This document shows positions 1 through 10,720 of a DNA stretch of 27,732 nt, piece after piece (the first letter of the stretch is position 1; every line of letters starts with the position of its first letter). The DNA is from Welwitschia mirabilis (Eukaryota > Gnetophyta > Gnetopsida > Welwitschiales): NCBI GenBank assembly GCA_051453625.1, contig JBOZIK010000001.1, forward strand, positions 275,790,584 to 275,818,315. The letters run 5' to 3'. The translations under genes were made by a program, and so were the position numbers. The notes under the pieces were generated by a model that was not told the DNA's origin, did not search any database, and saw nothing but the letters and a program-made list of their open reading frames with translations.

Positions 1-436
1 TTGGAGGACTCTATTTTTTTCCTAAACAATTACATTTTGTTGTGATATTTTCGGGGCTAAGAATTGGTTATCAATACCATTGTCAATACAACACCTTTCA
101 AATAAATGATTTTCAAACTCATCACTATGATAACTTCTTATTTTCTTTATGGTATAACCTTTCTCATTTTAAATTTTATTACATATTTTAGCCCAATGTT
201 TATATGCTTTATATTTTTTTGCAAAAAAGGCGATCCAAGCATATATTGAGTAATCATCAACCATAGTTAAAAAATAGCATTTTCCTCCTTGAGTTTGAGT
301 TTGAGATGGTCCTACCAAGTCCATATGGATAAGCTCTAAAGGCAGTATTATTGAAACTTGGATTTTACTCTTATGTGATGTTCTTACTTAGTTTTCTTTC
401 TAGCATACATCACAAAGACCTTTGTTTTTAAATATT
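1..436 (-). pseudogene. Ty1/copia integrase N-terminal part (broken)
   Basis: Reads on the minus strand and runs off the left edge of the window. The family enzyme inserts the element's cDNA into host DNA. Visible in order are the end of the zinc-binding pre-integrase segment (a CDVC pair near 410-425, followed by two stop codons) and the start of the catalytic core. The core shows LELIHMDLVGPSQ near 300-345, which carries the first catalytic Asp, then TMVDDYS and W-I-A-F-F near 215-270. This is the classic copia integrase entry. Upstream in the element lie a gap and then the protease remnant, the expected copia order gag-protease-integrase. Internal stops show it is dead. Family assignment is firm; the exact limits are not. 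Confidence 0.85.
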
Positions 437-490
437 AATTTTTAGAATCCCTTTGATAATTTTTTCCTAATAATCATTTTTAAATGATCA

Positions 491-1294
491 NNNNNNNNNN
501 NNNNNNNNNNNNNNNNNNNNNNNNNNNNNNNNNNNNNNNNNNNNNNNNNNNNNNNNNNNNNNNNNNNNNNNNNNNNNNNNNNNNNNNNNNNNNNNNNNNN
601 NNNNNNNNNNNNNNNNNNNNNNNNNNNNNNNNNNNNNNNNNNNNNNNNNNNNNNNNNNNNNNNNNNNNNNNNNNNNNNNNNNNNNNNNNNNNNNNNNNNN
701 NNNNNNNNNNNNNNNNNNNNNNNNNNNNNNNNNNNNNNNNNNNNNNNNNNNNNNNNNNNNNNNNNNNNNNNNNNNNNNNNNNNNNNNNNNNNNNNNNNNN
801 NNNNNNNNNNNNNNNNNNNNNNNNNNNNNNNNNNNNNNNNNNNNNNNNNNNNNNNNNNNNNNNNNNNNNNNNNNNNNNNNNNNNNNNNNNNNNNNNNNNN
901 NNNNNNNNNNNNNNNNNNNNNNNNNNNNNNNNNNNNNNNNNNNNNNNNNNNNNNNNNNNNNNNNNNNNNNNNNNNNNNNNNNNNNNNNNNNNNNNNNNNN
1001 NNNNNNNNNNNNNNNNNNNNNNNNNNNNNNNNNNNNNNNNNNNNNNNNNNNNNNNNNNNNNNNNNNNNNNNNNNNNNNNNNNNNNNNNNNNNNNNNNNNN
1101 NNNNNNNNNNNNNNNNNNNNNNNNNNNNNNNNNNNNNNNNNNNNNNNNNNNNNNNNNNNNNNNNNNNNNNNNNNNNNNNNNNNNNNNNNNNNNNNNNNNN
1201 NNNNNNNNNNNNNNNNNNNNNNNNNNNNNNNNNNNNNNNNNNNNNNNNNNNNNNNNNNNNNNNNNNNNNNNNNNNNNNNNNNNNNNNNNNNNNN
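491..1294. other. Assembly gap (804 N)
   Basis: A run of 804 N inside the copia element, between the integrase and protease remnants on the minus strand. In an intact copia element this interval would hold the rest of the pre-integrase region, so the gap probably hides copia sequence. The non-round size suggests an estimated gap length. Confidence 0.99.
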
Positions 1295-1460
1295 GGTAAG
1301 TCACTTCATCGATGCTTCCAATTCCTTTTATTTTGGTTCTTCCATTATCACCAAAAGTAACTTCTCAAACATTAAAGTCATCTAGCTACTTAAACCTAGA
1401 CTTATCTCCTTTTATATATCAAGAGCACCTATTATCCAAATATGAACTAGTTACATTTGA
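1295..1460 (-). pseudogene. Ty1/copia aspartic protease remnant
   Basis: Minus-strand remnant of the copia protease, which processes the Gag-Pol polyprotein. At 1381-1446 the active-site region reads YLDNRCS, then a stop, then YIKGDKSRF. The family has D-S-G-C here, so the catalytic Asp survives but the following Ser and Gly are replaced. At 1295-1366 the C-terminal part reads EVTFGDNGRTKIKGIGSI, matching the conserved VTFGDN...G-I-G stretch. At least two in-frame stops lie between them. It sits directly upstream (in element orientation) of the 804-N gap and the integrase remnant. It cannot be functional. Confidence 0.8.
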
Positions 1461-1499
1461 AACCTTGAAAGTTGTTTAAATCAAAAAACTTTTCAAGTT

Positions 1500-2190
1500 A
1501 TTAGCTTTCACCTACTTAGTCCTTTTGGATTAATGTGGTATACATCCTCTTAGAAAAAATTTAAATGGAAAGATACTAAATAAATTTATAAATAACATAA
1601 ATTCTCTAGCATTACAAAATAATTTGAAATAACCTGACTAACTGCAAAAATAACATGTCACTTTAGAGATAAACTTATTTTGCTAAGCTACCTGATATTG
1701 CTAATTTTGTGGCCCTTGGGAAATGAAATTAATACATGTCTTATCATGTGCTAGTTTCCTTATTCTAAGCATTTGTTCTAATTTACTTAAGCCACTAGAA
1801 GCTTTATTGATTAAATGTGAAAAGTTCCTTACCTCTAGTGAAAGTTCAAAATTTTTAGATTTAACCATCTTGTACTTAGTTTCTAATTCCTTCTTTTCTT
1901 TGATAAGGTGATAAGGGTTTTTATAATCTTATTTAGATCATTGATGCACTTTACCAATTTTTCACACTCCATATAAAGTTCTTGATAGATGTCTTTAAGC
2001 TCATTCTAGTCTTTTTCAATAAGATCTAAATCATCAAATTCAGATGAGCTAGGCAGGTTCTATAATGAAGGCACAATTGCCATAAAGAAAAGCCTTTAAT
2101 CTCCATCTGAATCTTGGTTAGAACTATTATCATCATCTTCATCCACATTATCCCACGTAGTAATAAATGAAGATGTCTTTAACTTTTTTT
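1500..2190 (-). pseudogene. Copia gag-protease spacer with acidic and coiled-coil-like stretches
   Basis: Minus-strand reading gives an acidic segment rich in D, S and N (near 2090-2160, ending DDDNSSNQDSDGD). A Lys/Glu/Leu-rich helical-looking segment follows near 1900-2080, with IEKD, a stop, then NELKDIYQELYMECEKL. This arrangement is typical of the part of plant copia polyproteins between the gag zinc knuckle and the protease. Frames are interrupted. Between about 1500 and 1880 I can follow no reliable frame. Confidence 0.55.
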
Positions 2191-2524
2191 ATTTTCTCTT
2201 GTTGTTTGAACACTCATTCGCCACATGTCTATAGCCTTTGCATGCATAACATTGGATCTCTTTCCCTTTGTCTTGATCTTTTCTAAACTTTGAGTAACCT
2301 CTTTTTGTTCCTTTACTTGGCTCATTTTCTTTCTTTCTTCTGTGCAAAAATTTCTTAAATATCCTTGCTAATAGGGCAACTTCATCATCATTAAGATCTT
2401 GATTTGATTTTTTTGACCTATATTCTTTCTGCACACATTTTAAATAAATATCTTTCATTCTATATTTAAAAAATTTCAATTCATAAGTTTGTAAATTACG
2501 TTGCAATTCCTCAAGTTCCATCAT
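2189..2524 (-). pseudogene. Ty1/copia Gag C-terminal part with CCHC zinc knuckle
   Basis: An open minus-strand stretch of 111 codons. Near its end it carries CYACKGYRHVANEC, a perfect C-x2-C-x4-H-x4-C zinc knuckle that binds RNA during packaging in Gag proteins. Before it lies a Lys/Arg-rich segment (RRKKENEPSKGTKRGYSK). The N-terminal half (LQRNLQTYELK) resembles the helical end of the copia Gag domain. It is a fragment: the rest of Gag continues upstream in other frames at 2626-3110. There is no sign of independent expression. Confidence 0.88.
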
Positions 2525-2529
2525 GTCTA

Positions 2530-3110
2530 TGTTCTTGGTTTCTTCAATTGCAGTGATTTTTGATTTAAATCTGTTTGAAAAGGATCTCAGTACATTTTAA
2601 AACCACATTTACCTCATCCATTCTTTTACCTAGACTTGCTATGAAATTTTATGATGTTGGTAAGTCTGGTAAAGAATTCTTGTAGAGTCTTCTTCTTGTC
2701 CATATGAATATCTTTGAATTTTAAAACAAGCATTTGGAGTTTGACCTGCTTGACAGTGGATGTCCCTTCATATGCAATTTCAAGTATGTCCCAAACTTCT
2801 TTTGCATGTTTATAGTTTATAATCATTTGAACTCATCTATACAAACTACATAAAAAATTGCATTAAAATCATGGGTATCTATGATAGCTTTGAATCTATC
2901 AATGGGGGTTCATTGATTACTATTTTTTCTAATATAATGGTATTTTCATGGGCATCCGTTTTAGTCAAAGTGGACATAATATAACCATTGTAAATGATCT
3001 CTTCAATGTCTACATTTAGGAACCTTAGGAAGATTCTTATATGGGCTTTCTATATGCATAGTATGTCCCCTCAAATATGGGTAAAGGACTAGTGGAAAAT
3101 TCATCTAAAG
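2530..3110 (-). pseudogene. Ty1/copia Gag N-terminal region (UBN2-type)
   Basis: Minus-strand remnant of the copia Gag core. At 2626-2826 an open stretch reads HAKEVWDILEIAYEGTSTVK followed by a K-L-Q-M-L segment, the recognisable UBN2 (gag-polypeptide of LTR copia-type) signature. Near 3041-3110 the start of the protein is visible as PIFEGTYYAYRKPI followed by a stop, corresponding to the conserved N-terminal FxGxNYxxW segment. Several stops and frame changes separate the parts. The protein would have formed the particle shell. Confidence 0.8.
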
Positions 3111-3171
3111 GACTACTTATTTTTGGGTTCTAGAGTCTAGAGCTGTTAAGATCTAACACGAACTCTACTAA

Positions 3172-3184
3172 GCTCTACTACCAA
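3172..3184 (-). other. Degraded copia primer-binding site (initiator tRNA-Met type)
   Basis: The plus strand reads GCTCTACTACCAA, close to the reverse complement of the usual plant copia primer-binding site TTGGTATCAGAGC. It lies just inside the inner edge of the LTR that starts about 3186, and the element reads on the minus strand, as expected for the site where minus-strand cDNA synthesis starts. A 3-base-scale disruption shows decay. Confidence 0.7.
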
Positions 3185-3185
3185 C

Positions 3186-4524
3186 TATAGGATCAAAAAC
3201 CCTGGGGGGAGAGGGGGTGTAAATAATATTTTAAAAATAATCAAATACATTCACAAAAATAACTTTGCTTAAAATAAATATTAAAAACTTATGCAAATTA
3301 ATATAAAACTGTTCTAAAAAAATAAAGAATAGAAAGTACAAAAATACCAATGAGGAAGCACACAAGATTTATAGTGGTTCAAGAAACCCCCTAATCCACT
3401 CTAGATGATTATCTTTTACCCAAGCTTAATCTGGATCTCTATTAATCTCTTTCTAGATATTCCAAATTTACCTGTAAGCTTTACAATTAGACTTTTTTGA
3501 GGATCAGTCTTAACCTTTAGCAAGAATGTGAAATAGTAATAATGGTATGTCAAAATGCATAGGTTTCACCTAATCTCTAGCTTAAGCATGGTAGTTCTAC
3601 ACTACTTAAGAAAATGGTATAATTCACAAGCATACAGTGTAACCAACTTAATAAAGTATATAATAATAACAATAGCTCTTGGTTTGTCTTTAGTTAGGTA
3701 GAATAAATTCCCATAACAAATGATTTTGTAAAGATTCCAAAAATATGTATTGATTTTTACTCTTAGCAATATATAATTGAAGTCTTTTAGGGTTTTTACA
3801 AGTGAAAAGATCTTTCAACAGATAAAAATAGGTTTATAATGGCTAGAAAAATATTGTTTCTATCATGACTGATTAACCCCTCGAAATGTTCAGTTGACAC
3901 CATCTAGTGTCGTTACTGAAGTTAATTACCCTCATGTTCTTCTGGTTGACCCTGTTTCTTATGGCTTCATGCCTAATCGATCCCTCAGGGTCCAGTAGAC
4001 TACTTATTCAATTGCTTGTATATTCATCTAGTCACCTCCCCTAGTTAGGAAAAATTGTAATACTATTTTTTACTCCAAATCTAGTCAACTCCATAGATGT
4101 CCCATTGACTCCTTACTTACAAAGGATGAACACCACTCCAGATCCGGTCGACCCATTAAGAATTTAGTTAACCCCTTGACAACTAGCTGTGAAAAATTTT
4201 ATGCTCAGGTTTAGTCGACTCCTTAGGAATTTAGTCAACCCTTTTATGATTAACTATGAAGTATTAGATGCATAGGTCCGATCGAGCCCTCATGTGTCTA
4301 ATAAACTCCTCTAAAATCAGTTCTATGTAAACTTCAGATGTGAGTAACCCCTTAGGAATTCAATCGACCCCTTAGAAGGATAAAAATTCACAGGTTTAGG
4401 TTTAAATTTTGATAAATTATTTTTGCTTCTGACCTACAATGATTAGTATTTTCTACACAAGATAGAATATGTTTTGCTAAATGAAAAAGATTAGTTTAAC
4501 ATCAAATTAATAAATACTAACTCA
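3186..4524 (-). repeat. 5' LTR of the minus-strand copia element
   Basis: About 1.34 kb placed by its inner edge next to the primer-binding site. It starts near TATAGGATCAAAAACCC with a run of G at 3203-3217, which is the inverted C-rich end typical of plant copia LTRs. Near 3367-3400 it carries the sequence ATTTATAGTGGTTCAAG, also typical of these LTRs. The outer edge is a guess: the last plausible CA is near 4524, after AACATCAAATTAATAAATAC. It contains the degenerate tandem repeat at 4083-4400. No partner LTR is in the window, since the other half of the element lies left of position 1. Confidence 0.65.
4083..4400. repeat. ~65-bp degenerate tandem repeat inside the copia LTR
   Basis: Four to five diverged units begin near 4083, 4144, 4211, 4276 and 4341, spaced about 61-67 bp. 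Each carries two GTCGAC-like boxes (for example GGTCGACCC at 4146 and AGTCGACTCC at 4213) around a CTTAGGAATT core. Weaker GTTGAC/ATCGAT boxes at 3890-3990 may be older units. Such sub-repeats in the U3 part of an LTR can act as transcription-factor sites, but that is inference. Confidence 0.7.
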
Positions 4525-4600
4525 ATAAGGTAATCAGCTATTATGTTCTCATTTTCTTTTATATCAATTTTGAAATGTTAAATTCTTGTAAAAGAATAAT

Positions 4601-6523
4601 TGTTATGCTGCCAACTTGTATGTATTTAATAGGGTATTTTGAGTAGTTGTGTAGGATATTAGATAGGTTTATGCTGGATTTCTATGATAATGGAGGACTA
4701 AGACGAAAGATATAAAAACATCAATCTTTATAATATTTTATAGCATTTAAAATAGTTTATAAAATTTTCTTTCTAAAGTAAAATTCCTATAAATATTAAG
4801 GCTATTGCATCATATGAATACTTGTAAAAAGTCAATCGTCCACCTTATCATCCGAACAATTGTATAGATAATAGAACATTTAAGCCAATAAGGATGTTAA
4901 CTAGAATCAATCTGGTAGATGATATAGAATTTTTATGAGATGGCATTATTTCCTGTATCATCTGGATAACTAACAGGATGACATATGAAATAATTCTTCA
5001 TTAAGCTTAATCTAACTTTGGCCATTTATCTCTATGTTTCTTACGTGGTCATTAGGGTTGTGTCTGTGCTTGTTTGTCTTATTTATTTATGAGTTTATTT
5101 TTGTCAATAAATATCAACTTTGTCCGCGACTCCTACTTGTCTTCTCTTACATCGGAAATTCTCATAACAAGAGATTGATAGGTCAGATATCCATCCATTG
5201 TAGTTGTAGAGAGACATCTTTCTTATTATTGGGTTGTACTTCCTCCATTGAGGTGCAACCATTTTATAACATGAATGTTGAATTGAATTTAATNNNNNNN
5301 NNNNNNNNNNNNNNNNNNNNNNNNNNNNNNNNNNNNNNNNNNNNNNNNNNNNNNNNNNNNNNNNNNNNNNNNNNNNNNNNNNNNNNNNNNNNNNNNNNNN
5401 NNNNNNNNNNNNNNNNNNNNNNNNNNNNNNNNNNNNNNNNNNNNNNNNNNNNNNNNNNNNNNNNNNNNNNNNNNNNNNNNNNNNNNNNNNNNNNNNNNNN
5501 NNNNNNNNNNNNNNNNNNNNNNNNNNNNNNNNNNNNNNNNNNNNNNNNNNNNNNNNNNNNNNNNNNNNNNNNNNNNNNNNNNNNNNNNNNNNNNNNNNNN
5601 NNNNNNNNNNNNNNNNNNNNNNNNNNNNNNNNNNNNNNNNNNNNNNNNNNNNNNNNNNNNNNNNNNNNNNNNNNNNNNNNNNNNNNNNNNNNNNNNNNNN
5701 NNNNNNNNNNNNNNNNNNNNNNNNNNNNNNNNNNNNNNNNNNNNNNNNNNNNNNNNNNNNNNNNNNNNNNNNNNNNNNNNNNNNNNNNNNNNNNNNNNNN
5801 NNNNNNNNNNNNNNNNNNNNNNNNNNNNNNNNNNNNNNNNNNNNNNNNNNNNNNNNNNNNNNNNNNNNNNNNNNNNNNNNNNNNNNNNNNNNNNNNNNNN
5901 NNNNNNNNNNNNNNNNNNNNNNNNNNNNNNNNNNNNNNNNNNNNNNNNNNNNNNNNNNNNNNNNNNNNNNNNNNNNNNNNNNNNNNNNNNNNNNNNNNNN
6001 NNNNNNNNNNNNNNNNNNNNNNNNNNNNNNNNNNNNNNNNNNNNNNNNNNNNNNNNNNNNNNNNNNNNNNNAGGTTGAGCATTATTAGTTTATGTGCATT
6101 ATCTCTTTTTTTGAGATTAATTTTACACAGTTTTAGATTCTATTTGACATACCTGATATCTTAGGTTGGTCTTGATCTAGTAATGGCATTTTTTGATTGA
6201 TCTAGGTTATACAGGATTAATCTCTATGACAGGATAATTCTATAATTGGATAAAAATTGCACTTAGATTAGAACTGCATTCATTTACATAAGTATGTTGC
6301 ATTATCATTTTTTGCATTGTTCTTTATTTCTACTATTAAGATATGTAAGTATTTCTTCTTGAAATCAATTCTCACTCTTCTCATCTATGCCTTTAATGGA
6401 AATATGATATTGAGGTCACTGCAATATATATTATTGTATTATGTTATGTAAAATCTATATTTGTTTATGAATGATAGAATATTCTTAAGATCATAATCGT
6501 TTATACAAATATGCACTGTAACA
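4601..6523 (+). repeat. 5' LTR of the plus-strand Athila/Tat-like gypsy element
   Basis: It begins TGTTATGCTGCCAAC at 4601 and ends GCACTGTAACA at 6523, giving the inverted termini TGTTA...TAACA. It aligns along its whole visible length with 18409-19671 and is followed two bases later by a primer-binding site. By eye, roughly 15 percent of positions differ from the 3' LTR in the stretch compared, mostly transitions, which indicates an old insertion. An internal run of 778 N (5294-6071) interrupts it. The LTR contains copies of a CATCCRGATGA-like motif. It would have carried the element's promoter and polyadenylation signals. Confidence 0.9.
5294..6071. other. Assembly gap (778 N) inside the 5' LTR
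   Basis: The matching interval in the 3' LTR (19102-19220) is only about 119 bp. Either the gap estimate is about 660 bp too long or the 5' LTR holds an insertion here. Long open frames through this run are artefacts of N. Confidence 0.99.
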
Positions 6524-6525
6524 TA

Positions 6526-6544
6526 TTAGCACAGTTACTAAGGA
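6526..6544 (+). other. Decayed Athila/Tat-type primer-binding site
   Basis: TTAGCACAGTTACTAAGGA lies two bases after the 5' LTR end. It matches 12 of 19 positions of the primer-binding site usual in Athila/Tat elements, TTGGCGCCGTTGCCGGGGA. Six of the seven differences are G-to-A or C-to-T changes, as expected from cytosine deamination. Its position right after the LTR supports both the LTR boundary and the lineage call. Confidence 0.75.
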
Positions 6545-7360
6545 TGGTTGCTTGGAGTTTAAGGATTGCCATTACTTAAGTAAGTGTTTGGATTTCAGTT
6601 CAGATATTTACCTGCAGTACTGTTATACTTCTAATAGTAGTAGCATAGTTTTTTCTTTTATTAGTTTTTGTTTTGCATTCCAAAATAAATGCTTAATCAT
6701 CTGCTTCATCGTCTAGACGATATGTGGTGATAATGGCTTGTGTTCCTTGGTTTTTTTACTTTTCTTAAAAATTAGGATTTTTCTATCATCCCCTCTATCA
6801 TCCAGATAACTCAAAAAAACAATAGTCTATTTTTAGTATTTTCAGTGCCTGTTATTTTGTACTTTTGTTTTTCTACCTTTTTTTGTATTTTATGTGTTTT
6901 CTATCATCCAAACATATTGCCCGGTTGACTATAGGGATGATGCATACTAAACATAAAAATTGAGCATGCTGGGACATGATAAAATCTAGTAAGAGAGAAA
7001 AATATCAAAGAGAGTAGTTGTTCATTAAGAAAAACATTCAAGAATATCTAATTTACTTCAAGTTTAACTTAGGTATGCACATCACAAGTATGTAAATTTC
7101 AAAAATTCCATAAGATGAAATTTTTACATTTATTATTTTATGATCTAATTTTTCCAAAGGAAATTTTTTAGAAGATTGTTTATAAGATAGTTTAGGAAAA
7201 AATCTTTTTTTAAATATGTTTAGTTCATCGTAAAAGCAAAAGTAGGTTACTTTACTTAACCTGCCTCTTGTTATTGGAATCCCTATAACTATGCCTATAA
7301 ATCCTAATTCTAATGTCATCCTTAAAGAGATTATAGCTTAAAAAAACATGAAATCTAAAC
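6545..7360 (+). other. Leader region between primer-binding site and gag
   Basis: About 800 bp with no gene I can support. It is AT-rich and holds three copies of the recurring CATC-type motif (6706-6724, 6796-6810, 6901-6915). A minus-strand open frame at 7053-7319 has no recognisable features. Long untranslated leaders are normal in Athila/Tat elements. Confidence 0.5.
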
Positions 7361-7399
7361 CCCTTTTGATTTACCTCCTAGTAATGATGTAGAACTTAG

Positions 7400-8450
7400 T
7401 AATTTAACACTTACCCCATTTTTAGTGGTGAAAATGGTGAAGATCTTTTACAACATATTACCAACATCGAACAGTTAGTACTTACTTTTAGAAATGGTAA
7501 GAAAAGAATAAGTAATCAAATTTATATGGTAATTTTTTCCATATCTTTAAAAGAAAATGCTAAACTTTGGTTGAAAACTATTCCCTGTAAGAGTCTAAAA
7601 ACATGAAGTTAAGTTCAAGAAGATTTCATGAAGAGATTCACAAGTANNNNNNNNNNAATATAATTTAAAAAAAAAAAAAGTAACTAACTTCCAACAACAT
7701 CCTAATGAATATTATGCCTCCAAATATGAGAGAGTTTTCATTGCTTTACATTTGAATCCCTCAGATGCTTTCCCTAGAAAAGGATTAGTAGACTACTTTT
7801 ATAGTGGACTTAATAGTCAAACTAAGAATCTTATTAACTTGTCTTATGGAGGAAATTTAATGAACCTTGCATTAGAAAATACTTTGAGAGTATTGGAAGA
7901 GTTAGTAGAAGTGAGTCAAATTTAGCCTAAGCCATCATCTAGAAAAAATTATACAATAGGTAAAATCATTAGAGATCTTAAGAAGGTTAAGAAAGAGAAA
8001 GAAAAAGTAAAAATTAAAAAAGAACCAACTATTTCATTAAGTATTTTACTTCAGCTTTAGAGAAATACACTCAAATAATTTTAGATACAAAGGTAGCAAT
8101 AGCAAAGAGTGTGGTTGTAGCTTCAACTTATGATTTATGTGAAGATAACTATCATGTAATGAAAGATTATCTTTTATTGCCAACATATAAAGAAAGGATT
8201 TAAGAAGAAGTGTGTGCTTCTAATCAAAGGTCTTTAAACTTTAAAAATCAAAATCAAAACCAAAACCAATGTCAAATTCAAAATTAGAACAATTTCAACC
8301 TAGGATGAATGGACAACCAAATTTCAAAAACTTTAAAACAAATCATCCTAATTTCCAACCATTTATAAAAAGATTTAAGAATGTAAATTTCCAATCAAAA
8401 AACTTTAATAATCAAGAAAGCTCATCCAACTTACAAAATTAAGGTGATTC
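7400..8450 (+). pseudogene. Gypsy Gag, first copy (broken)
   Basis: The frame can be followed through stops. Near 7425-7640 it shows GENGEDLLQHITNIEQLVLT and then KENAKLWLKTIP, the core of the retrotransposon gag domain. After a 10-N gap come VDYFYSGLNSQTKNLI and a GGNLMNLALENTL segment (7790-7920), a hallmark of Athila-type Gag. The zinc knuckle at about 8115-8160 is damaged: YDLCEDNYHVMKDY has lost two of its metal ligands. A stretch rich in Asn and Gln follows (8240-8420). Gag would form the intracellular particle. Stops, lost ligands and the gap make it non-functional. Confidence 0.82.
7647..7656. other. Short assembly gap (10 N)
   Basis: Ten N inside the first gag copy, next to a run of 13 A at about 7667-7679, so a homopolymer probably caused the break. 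Confidence 0.99.
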
Positions 8451-9745
8451 ACTTAGTAATTCCATTGATTAGTTGAGAAAAACCCAAGAAAGAATAAATT
8501 CCAACATCGAAAATCTTGTTAGTATTTTACAATAAACTATGCTTACTAATCAAAGATCATAAGGGTCACTTGCCACACAATATCTACCAAATCTAAATGA
8601 AGTTAAGGAAGATTGTAAGGTTATGACAAGAAGTGAAAATTAGATAAAATCTTCTATCCATGAAGCTTCAACATCTCAAAGTGATAAAAATGATGAGGAA
8701 GAAGAGGATATCAAAATTGTAGAAAATCATTCTTTCCCTTCTTCTTTAAATAATAAAAAAAAGTTTCTTTTTTATAAAAAGGTAAGAAACCTGATAATCC
8801 TTGGCTTAATAGATTGAACACTAATCCTACTTTTCATGAACATCTTAAAGACCTAATGCAAAATGTGAGCATAAATTTACCATTTTGAAAACTATTGCAA
8901 GAGAATCCTAAATATTTTAAGTTGTAGAAAGATATAATTAGAAGGAAACAAAAATAAACTACCCCTAGTAAATTTTCCTAGCCCAATCTATAAACAATTT
9001 AGTCTTACAGAAATTTCCAAAGTTTAAGGTTCGATAAGTGGCAACTATTAGTATTACTTTAAAAGGAAATAAAACAATAAAAAAGCCTTGATTGATATAG
9101 GAGTAAGTGTCAACATTATGCCATTGCATGTTTGTCAATGACCTGAGTTGGAAAGTAGAATCGAGCTTATAAGATTTATCTTAGAATTAGAAGATACATC
9201 AGTTAAGGAACCTTTAGGTATGACTAGGGATTTGGTGATTTAAATTGAAGAAGCATTCTACCCTATTGATGTGGTTATGATAGAAGTTGGACATAACGGT
9301 GGTTGTCCATTACTTTTAAGTAGAGCTTTTTGTGTAACATCCTATTGTATTATAGATACCAGAATGAATAATAGAGTGTCATTTAAGAAATAAAAAGTTT
9401 ACAGTAAGAGTATTTGATGCTACTAAAAGATTTAGGTGATGATTTAAGTGTTGAAAAAGAGATTAAACCAAGTTTATTTCTATATCATCATCCACTTGAA
9501 GAAATATAGTCAATGCTTCATGAGCTAACTTTGTTTGATAAGCAACTTGAAGTAGATAATTTGAGAGCTTTTGATGATGATCAACTTGATCTTGACCATT
9601 TAAAAACTGATTATTTTAATTAGGAGAGTAGGAAACTAAATTTGTTAATTATGAAAAAGTCCAAGATTTAAGAAAAAATAAGATCTATTAGTTTGAGGAT
9701 AGTCATTCACTACTAACATCTAGATGAAAGTCTGGGACGACAGTG
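8450..9745 (+). pseudogene. Gypsy linker and aspartic protease, first copy (broken)
   Basis: After a charged linker comes a segment matching the conserved pre-protease helix: HLKDLMQNVSINLPF then a stop, near 8838-8890. The protease follows with ALIDIGVSVNIMPLHVC at about 9085-9135. Athila-type proteases have D-L-G-A-S here, so the catalytic Asp is kept but Ala is changed to Val. The C-terminal flap region appears near 9260-9370 (IEVGHNGGCPLLLSRAFC). Stops are frequent. The sequence runs into the 100-N gap about 300 bp after the protease. The interval 7958-9745 is repeated after the gap at 9846-11690. Confidence 0.8.
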
Positions 9746-9845
9746 NNNNNNNNNNNNNNNNNNNNNNNNNNNNNNNNNNNNNNNNNNNNNNNNNNNNNNN
9801 NNNNNNNNNNNNNNNNNNNNNNNNNNNNNNNNNNNNNNNNNNNNN
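9746..9845. other. Assembly gap (100 N placeholder)
   Basis: Exactly 100 N, usually meaning unknown size. On its left the sequence is just past the protease; on its right it restarts in the middle of gag. The junction is therefore either a true tandem duplication or a join between two different elements. Confidence 0.99.
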
Positions 9846-10720
9846 TTATAAAAGACCTTAAAGAAGTTAAAAAAGATAAGGAGGAAGTGAAAACAGAGAA
9901 AGAACCAATGAATGTTATTAAAGATTTCTATACAAACTAAAAAACTATACACAAATGATCTTAGATGCTAAGATGGTAAATGAAAAGAGTGTAGTTGTAA
10001 TTCCAACTTGTGATTTGTGTGGAGATAACTATCATATAATAAAAGATTATTCTTTACTGCCAACCTACAAGAAAAAGATTTATGAAGAGATGTGTGCATT
10101 TAATCAAAGATCTTCAAACTTTAAAAAATAAAACCAAAACCAAAATCAAAATGAAAATCAAATTTAAAATCAAAATCAAAACCAATTTCAACCTAGAATT
10201 AATGGACAACCAAACTTTTAATCTTTTGAAAACAAATTTATGAACATTTGAGAAAATCATCCCAATTGCCAACCATTTAGAAATAGATTTGAGAATGCTA
10301 ACTTTCAAATAAATAACTCAAAATTCCAATAAAATAACTAAAATTATCAAGCAAGCACATAAAACTCATGAAATTAAAATTATTCACTTAGATATTCCAT
10401 TGATAAATTAATAAAATTTCAAGAAAAGACAAACTTAAAACATTAAAAATCTTATTAGTGTTCTTTAACAAACTATGCTAATGAAAGACCACAAGTGTCA
10501 CTTGTAAACAACCTTTGCCAAACTCTACTAAAGTAAAAAAAGATTGTAAGATTATGACAAGAAGTAGAAATGATATGGCAATACCTACCCATGAGGCTTC
10601 AACATCCAAAAGTGATAAAAATGATAAAGGAAAAGAAGATATCAAAATATTAGAAAATCATGCTTTTCCTTATCTTTTAAATAATGATAAGAAATATTTC
10701 TCTTAAGATAAAGGTAACAA
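9846..10720 (+). pseudogene. Gypsy Gag C-terminal part, second copy (broken)
   Basis: Homologous to 7958-8760. The Lys/Glu-rich helix (IKDLKEVKKDKEEVKTEKEP) is at 9848-9910. The zinc knuckle at about 10003-10050 reads CDLCGDNYHIIKDY: the first two Cys and the His are kept but the last Cys is Tyr. An Asn/Gln-rich low-complexity run follows at about 10125-10190, then a linker with an open stretch at 10515-10706 (MTRSRNDMAIPTHEASTSKS). The start of gag is missing in this copy, lying either in the gap or deleted. It differs from the first copy by roughly 15-20 percent in the stretches I compared. Confidence 0.8.

Noticed and set aside
480-1304. Long open frames on both strands through 491-1294
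   Set aside because: They consist of N; no sequence supports them. The same applies to 5034-6164, 5264-6082, 9713-9952, 22195-22769 and 24823-25175.
1723-1911. Plus-strand open frame of 62 codons with a signal-peptide-like start
   Set aside because: It is the antisense of the copia gag-protease spacer, whose minus-strand reading is the recognisable one.
4083-4400. CRISPR-like array
   Set aside because: Units are degenerate and contiguous without unique spacers, and lie inside a plant LTR.
7053-7319. Minus-strand open frame of 88 codons in the element leader
   Set aside because: No motif, low-complexity AT-rich composition, and opposite to the element's reading direction.
10114-10308. Minus-strand frame with a hydrophobic Leu/Ile/Val repeat that looks like a membrane helix
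   Set aside because: It is the antisense of the Asn/Gln-rich run of Gag; AAAATC/AAAACC repeats read backwards give hydrophobic codons.
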